In this document: in pieces, positions 58,501-64,000 of the stretch
Position numbering within the stretch: the stretch's first letter is position 1
How the letters are laid out: every line of letters begins with the position of its first letter
From: Golubevia sp. BC0850
Lineage: Eukaryota; Basidiomycota; Exobasidiomycetes; Golubeviales; Golubeviaceae
Assembly: GCA_012976225.1 (NCBI GenBank)
Contig: JAAVVG010000031.1
Coordinates: 124,001-188,000 of the forward strand
DNA: 64,000 bases
Direction of reading: 5' to 3'
Translations under genes and position numbers: made by a program
The notes under the pieces: model-generated
The model's input: the letters and a program-made list of their open reading frames with translations, nothing else
The model's database searches: none
What the model was told of the DNA's origin: nothing

Positions 58501-61500
58501 CCAAATCCATGTTAGCATAGTCAGTAGTTTGAAGGCTTCCTTCTTGTCCCCAGCCAAGTTGGCTTCTGAAGGATATTTCTAAGAGTTCTCTCTGTCGCAA
58601 AAAATGTTCTAGTTGAGAGGGATTTCCTCTAATCTCACTGACTTGTCTAAGATACTCGTAGTTTCGATTTCTCTTCTCCAATTCGAGTTCCCTCTGGTTC
58701 CCAAACATTTGAAGTTGGAAGTTATTGGCCAACTGGGAATTCAGATATCCAACACCATCGCTGCGACCCATTGTAAGGAACTTATAAGCCTTCTGTAACT
58801 GGAAGTTCGTGTAGAGACCACGAGAAGCTTCGGAGGTAAGGAGAACGCCCAAATCCGATTCTTGCGATCGATTCGACGTCACAATCCAAAGAGCAGAAAA
58901 CAACAATCTCGCCTTGTTCGGATTCGCCAGCCTATTGATCTTGTAAGCATTGACGAGGAGTCTATCACTTGCATCCCAAAAGCAACCCAGAATGTCATAC
59001 TGCTCCTGTGTTACGAGAAGAGGTTGAGAATTCTTGCTCTTTTCCCTAGAAGTCATGGATTGATTCGGATCGCCGTTTCTAAATCCAAGTAAATCTGCGA
59101 TTTCATCTTTTCCTTTCCCATTGATTAAACCTACTTCCTTGGTGTTGACCTTGAAATTTCCAACCTCACTTAAATCTTTATCTCCAAAGAACGAAATATA
59201 CCAACAGCTCATCTCATACCAACCCCTAATCAATCTTTCTCTCCAGATTTCTTTCTCTGCCCTCAATTCCTTGGGATCATTCTGATTGATCTTGATGTCA
59301 GGAGGGACGATACATTTCCTTCCATCTTCCAACACTCCATGTGAGAATCCAAGAGACTTGAGAATTCGAAAAGTGAATTTGTCTGCACCCATTTTGGAAT
59401 TGAGAGCTTTGTTGAATGGGAGAACTCGAGTGTCACCTAGAGAAGCCCGGCCTATGATTCCTAGAAGTGTTGAGAGAGGTTTGGCAAATCGTTCGGAAGA
59501 AGTGCTTGAAGTCGAGAGGTCTGAAAGGAGTGGAAAATCATTCCTAGCAGACCGGAACTCTTCCAAAAGATAGATCGGCACTATCGATGAAAGAACTGAT
59601 GGACTCGTTGATGAACCTTCGGTATCAGTCGCTTCCGAAGAGACGTAAAGGTTTGTGAAAGGATTGAGATCTGGAGTCTTAGCATTGGAAGCAGCTTTCG
59701 TCAAGCAATTACTAAGACTTTTGAAGACTTTGAAGTTTTGAAACTGTTCAAAGCTTGGAGGTTTCGGTAATTCATCATGACTCCAAAGATACCTTTCGAA
59801 TTGGTCATCGATTTTGAGATTCGTTTCTGACTTGTCACTTTCTGAAGCTTGGCTTTCTCCAATATTCAACTCCTTGAAATCTTTAATCGTTCCTATAAAT
59901 CTTTCCTCAACCTTCATGTCTTCTTCTCCTCCCCATAGTGGAACGTTGAGCATTGAACCTTCTTCTACTCCATTTCCACCAAGCATCTCGTTACTTTCCA
60001 TATCGAATCCCGGGTACTTCTTGAACAGCTGCTCAGTTACGGCATCACTCTCCATCATTTGCTCTCCTTCTTCACTGAGAAAGGTTCCTGAACCTCCACG
60101 CGCGATAACCTTCCAAACTCCCAAAGACGGCATGTAGTAAGCATCTGGATGTGGAAGGCAAGACTTGAGATAAGCAAGAGATGGTGGTGCAATCGGGGGT
60201 GAATTGAGAGGAACAGCTTTCGAATTTGGAGTTGAGGTTGAAGTTGGTGTGGGAGTAGTAGTCGTCGGAGTTGAGCCAAATCCACCTCCAGAAGCCAGAG
60301 CCTTGATTCGTTCCGGAGAAAGAGCTACTGCATCGTTCTCTGAAGGTTTGAAGCTATTATTGGGTCTTGTATTAGACTTGGTCTCTGGAGAGGCTGTTGT
60401 TTGCTTCTTTCCTTCAGTCCCAATTTTCTTCTCGACAACCTCAATCTTGAAAATTCTATGTTGGCGTAGACGGCCATCTTTCTCATAGTTAGAATCGTCA
60501 TCTTGGAGCTTCCTTTCAGATATAATCTTTCCAGTTCTAAACAGTAGAGCTTTGGGAGTCCAAATCGTGTTTCTGGCAGGTTTGCCACCAAAATCAGCGT
60601 TGAAAACTTCTTCGTATTGATCTGGAATTTTGTTAAGATCTTCAGGTTCAGTTTGATCAGCAGAAAACTCCTGTGAGGTTGGGATGAGGTCCGTGAAAGG
60701 GAAGGAAGAGATGGAAACGTCAGGGAAGCGGAACGGACGCATTCTGGACCAGAGCACGACAAAGAGCGCCTAGGACAGCATAAATACCTTCTGTTCAAGC
60801 TTTGAACTATCGCGCAGCTTTGCAGCCCGCGCTTTAGCTATTTGAATGCTTCTTCTCCAAGCTCCTTCTCTGCCCTCACTCCAAAATCTTCTCACAAGCT
60901 CTCTAAACTTGGCCTAACAAGCCGCAATTCACGTTGTCGGATCCACAGCTTTCTAGGCTCTAGATCCTTCCTTTGAGAATGAGGTTTTACGAGAGGCTTC
61001 CAATCCTTCATTCTACATTGGCTACAGAAGAGATGGAGGAAGGAAATCTCATTGCTTCTCTGTACCACCATCGCTTTCACCTCCGAATAGCTGCCGAATA
61101 TCTTTTAGAGACCTTCAAATGAATTTCGAAACTCACCCAATGAGAGGTATTCCCACCTGATGCTCCGCTGCCAATTCCACCAGCTTGCAGATCTTGATAA
61201 GAGGGACCAACACTTCCTCCCACTCCCTGATAGTTATGCTGATTCTGATCGGGATAACCATAAGGAACTTGTGTTTGAGCTTGAAGTTGATCATGTTCGT
61301 CGACTCTAATGTCTACATCTTTTGGATGATTTGGTTCTATGATTGGAATGTGAACAGTCTCACTAGAATGATCTTGATGAAGCTCTTGAGGATGAGGAGT
61401 TCGATTAGAGTAGTAGGAATTCATCTGTTGATCTTGGTTCATAGATGTGAAATCGTACATTGAAGAAGGAGGAGTTGGCGATCTTCTTTTCAGATGAGAA

Positions 61501-61523
61501 TTGGAAGAATCGCTCTCGCTCAT
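55588..61523 (-). CDS. UBP2: Ubp2-like ubiquitin carboxyl-terminal hydrolase (USP25/28 type)
   Basis: Eight exons in phase: 61137-61523, 60788-60913, 57985-60670, 57218-57881, 56648-57122, 56233-56557, 55970-56102 and 55588-55849, giving 1685 residues. The N-terminal 130 residues are disordered. A long Ubp2-specific middle follows, including the helical SLEDAYKTLSIEYPLG and TLITIYEMAIADNPSLTAKC. The catalytic Cys box is KKPAGLNNIGNTCFLNSVLQ, with the Cys at the usual place. PILQIQLQRVQYDREKS is the central USP block, and HGHYWICQRQ with WFKYNDSVV is the His box. A coiled-coil insert (IAECETRISRLKAEMED) interrupts the domain, as in other Ubp2s. It trims K63 chains, often with Rsp5 in membrane-protein sorting. 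The acidic Ser-rich insert at 57300-57750 is unusually long. Confidence 0.92.
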
Positions 61524-61965
61524 GGTCTGATCGAGCTTGATCTCTGCTCACTCTCTTCTCCTGAGGGATACCGGACCTTGTTTTTCCTTGAAGACTGAGG
61601 AAAAGAAAAAAAAGGAGAAGTCTTGCAGAATGAGTCTGTGAAGGGGTGGAGGTCAAGAAGAGAAGAAGAATGATAAACTTTCGTTTGGTTGTTCTTCATT
61701 TGGCCTTCTCGTCCTCTTCTCTCTTTGGCTTATCTCACTCTTCTCTCATTCTACGATTTGCAGATTAATTCAAAGATGCTATGAATCAGCGGGCCGCTGC
61801 TCATCATCGAGTGAAAGAGGGTTGATTAGAATTGACTGAGGCGGAGAACAAATGGTATTACATGCACTGTACATAGACACTGAAGAGTTAACATTATTTA
61901 CATCTTTTTCGAGATTCATTGAGAGATCGAGACAGAAACTTGTGACTTGAGAGGTGCTTGAGATC

Positions 61966-63338
61966 TCATTCCCTCCAAGTTACACTCCCATTGGCCATTC
62001 TTTCTCCGACCAAGTTCCTCCTATGATAGTTCGTTCTCATTGCTCTGTATCGTCTAACAAAGGTTAAAGAGGGATCCTGGGATACTGGAATTCCATTCTG
62101 ACTGGCTGAGGATGGGAGAGAAACCGAGTTCGTCGAGGGGGAGTCGGTAGAGCTCTGCTGGTATGGGGAAGGAGATGAGGATCCTGGAGATGGCGATAGA
62201 GAAGGTGGATGTGACTGTTGCGGAAAAATAGGGAAAAGAGGGAGAGTGTAGACATAAGACCATTGCTTCAAGAGTACACTGAAGGAAGTTGAAACTTCCA
62301 AGATGCTCACCTCTGCTACCTCGAAAGGCAGCCCTTCTACAAACGCATTTGCAAGACTCTCCGATTGTTCGTGCAGTCTTGTGTTTTTGTGAGAGAGCAG
62401 AGCTAGGAGAGATTCAGGAGAGAACCGCTGAGAATGAGTGAGAGGAGAAAAGGTGACGCTTAGATCAGACCGGATCCAAGTCCAAAGCGCTCTTTTGAGT
62501 GCTCAGTACCCATCTCTCATTATCAAGTGAAGCTCACCTTCTCTTCCTCTCGAATCTTAGACTCCAGAGCAGGCCAATCTTTTTCCAGCTGATTGGACAA
62601 TTCGTACTCTTGCATGACCTCCTGTCGAAGGCTCTCGAGAGGTATCTGAAGCGCTTGGTTTCGAGCTACGTGAATTGAGCATGTAAGAGTGGTATATTGA
62701 AGTGAATTGAAGAAACATCCCCAGAGAACAGGAGGCATAGAGGAGAGGGTGAGGTGAGCCACATGAGCCGTGCTGCTCCTTTGTCAAAGTAGACAAGCCT
62801 CAGTCGAATCTTCATGAATGTTCCACGAAGCTATCATGAACTTCTTTGCATCATAGGAGGGAAGATAGAGGCAAGAGAGTGCAACTAAGGCTTCTACGAT
62901 TGAGTGAATATTCTCTGCCTCCCTCTCCACTTCATCTCCTCTGAAGAACCTGTTCTGGTCTAGGGATTCTCATTCATTTGCTCTGAACATCCTAGTCTTG
63001 TCCCTCTTACCTCCTAGTTTCCTCATCTCAATTCTTAATATCCCATTTCTGCTCCGACCAAGAGCCAACTCACCAGCCAACCTCTCATTCCCTTCCAACA
63101 GCTTCTCATGCCTATCAAACAGTTCCCTGACCTGAGGCAAAGAATCAAAGAATGCTTCAAAGAAAGCAGAGTCGTGTTGTGATTCTGAGGATTGATTTGA
63201 AGGCACCTCATCTTCCTGCTGAGAAGGTCGCGATTGAGGGATAGCTCTAGCTAAAGATTCTAGATCCGATCGTGAGAGTTCTGAAGTTGAAGGATAAGTT
63301 TGAGTCAGGGGCGTCGAGATTGAAGGCAGTGAAGTCAT
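61966..63338 (-). CDS. VPS37: Vps37, ESCRT-I subunit (Mod(r) domain)
   Basis: Four exons: 63074-63338, 62538-62665, 62311-62427 and 61966-62214, giving 252 residues. Residues 1-55 are Ser/Pro-rich. The Mod(r) domain starts with FDSLPQVRELFDRHEKLLEGNERLA and continues as a helical hairpin (PLESLRQEVMQEYELSNQLE). RFSPESLLALLSHK and EQSESLANAFVEGLPFEV follow. After a Ser/Pro insert it ends with FVRRYRAMRTNYHRRNL, the typical final motif in which the Arg/His cluster follows the membrane-binding helix. Vps37 completes ESCRT-I and sorts ubiquitinated cargo into endosomal vesicles. An upstream in-frame ATG at 63410 would add 24 residues. Its tandem neighbour Ubp2 acts on the same ubiquitin-dependent sorting route. 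Confidence 0.9.
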
Positions 63339-63582
63339 GATGGGACTGGGAGGGGAAGAAGATATAAAGGATATGGCCACAGCTTTGGCTTCAACGTTGA
63401 CAGAGCACATGGACGTGAAGCAGCGAACGACTGACCAACATCAAAGTCGTGACTGAGAACTTTGGTTTTTGGTTTTTGGTATTTATTGACAAGAACAGAA
63501 TTGGCTGTGGGATCGTTGAGAATAGAGGCTTCGTTGTTCTTTCTTCTTCATCTCTTTCACTTCGATTCCCTTCTCCAAATCC
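63339..63582. other. Short intergenic stretch with VPS37 promoter
   Basis: About 240 bases between two minus-strand genes. It contains a TTTTTGGTTTTTGGT repeat near 63465. No clear TATA box. Confidence 0.4.
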
Positions 63583-63947
63583 TTAATCCAGCTGTCTAGT
63601 GTATTCTCCTTCTTTCAAAACTGGATCTCCACCTTTGATTCCAGAGGTTTCATCTCTGACTCCACCGACCTCAGCTCCTCCAGTCGCTCCCATTCCAGTT
63701 TGATATTGAGGTTGATGTTTTCCAGTCTCGATTCCAGTGATGTTGTCCTTGTGAATCCTATCTTCAGGTCCACCTTGCTTGATTCCAGAGGCGGGTTGGG
63801 CTCCTTTGGAGTGGGAATCGTAAGAAGTGGAGTCTTTCAACTCGGCTCCAGTAGATTCTGAAGCCAAGATAACAGCGTCGGCAGCTTCTTTCCCTTCGTG
63901 TTGACGAGTCTCTCCATGAAGTTTCTTCTTTTCGTTGTGAGAGGCAG
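63583..63947 (-). CDS. Hydrophilic Gly-rich protein of unknown function, last exon only
   Basis: The exon opens after a CCCACAG acceptor at 63948 and reads ASHNEKKKLHGETRQHEG and EAADAVILASES. A strongly hydrophilic Gly/Thr/Gln tract follows (TGIETGKHQPQYQTG, GGVRDETSGIKGG) and it ends YTRQLD. Earlier exons lie beyond base 64000. The composition resembles small stress-related or LEA-like hydrophilic proteins, but I recognise no family. Confidence 0.6.
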
Positions 63948-64000
63948 CTGTGGGAGAGAGGGAGGGAGAGAGAGAAAGAGTGTGAGCTTGTGTCTGGACT

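Noticed and set aside
60672-60757. Start of Ubp2 at MRPFRFPDV
   Set aside because: This lies in an intron. The exons at 61137-61523 and 60788-60913 join in phase to 60670 and give a longer protein.
1-64000. tRNA genes, CRISPR arrays, transposons and virus-like elements
   Set aside because: A read-through found no convincing B-box/A-box pair, no regular direct-repeat array, and no transposase, reverse transcriptase or capsid-like frames. A covariance or profile search was not possible.

Overview
This is a gene-dense stretch of a fungal nuclear genome, most likely a basidiomycete, with Pucciniomycotina as a low-confidence guess. Genes lie on both strands and carry up to a dozen short introns. 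Most introns start with GTGAGT or GTAAGT and end in CAG or TAG, and promoters and 5' leaders are rich in C/T. I saw no tRNA, rRNA, CRISPR array, virus-like element or intact transposon. All exon models were built by hand from splice consensus and reading phase, without transcripts or database searches.

Left part (1-23 kb). On the minus strand: galactokinase (cut by the window edge), the spliceosomal GYF protein Lin1/CD2BP2, the TRAPPIII subunit Trs85/TRAPPC8, the replication-fork ATPase Mgs1/WRNIP1, a small single-span membrane protein, and a DENN-domain protein of the DENND6 type. On the plus strand: a DUF1771-Smr protein whose last 15-base exon appears to encode a CaaX box, and a Slm1/Slm2-type PH protein.

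Middle (23-32 kb). The mRNA-export helicase Dbp5 is intact. Beyond it lies a region of decay: a 12-exon membrane-protein gene with one in-frame stop, a diverged direct copy of the DBP5 3' end on its other side, and leucine-rich F-box-like genes riddled with stops.

Right part (32-64 kb). Intact genes are a GH47 alpha-mannosidase, a disordered unknown protein, a DUF202 membrane protein, a PEX11-type peroxisomal protein, a membrane-anchored alpha/beta hydrolase, a bacterial (ManC-type) mannose-1-phosphate guanylyltransferase behind a eukaryotic N-terminal exon, a very long Ubp2-type deubiquitinase and the ESCRT-I subunit Vps37. Interspersed are a frameshifted leucine-rich gene, a clear unitary pseudogene at 53.6-55.2 kb and a possible spliced non-coding transcript at about 52 kb.

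The intact genes are mostly housekeeping: membrane traffic (Trs85, DENND6, Vps37, Slm), ubiquitin removal, RNA handling, peroxisomes and mannose/glycan metabolism. They do not form an obvious single pathway cluster. The most unusual signals are the CaaX micro-exon, the bacterial-type ManC, the DBP5 3'-end duplication bracketing a damaged gene, the GCGTCGA palindrome cluster upstream of PEX11, and the number of decaying genes.
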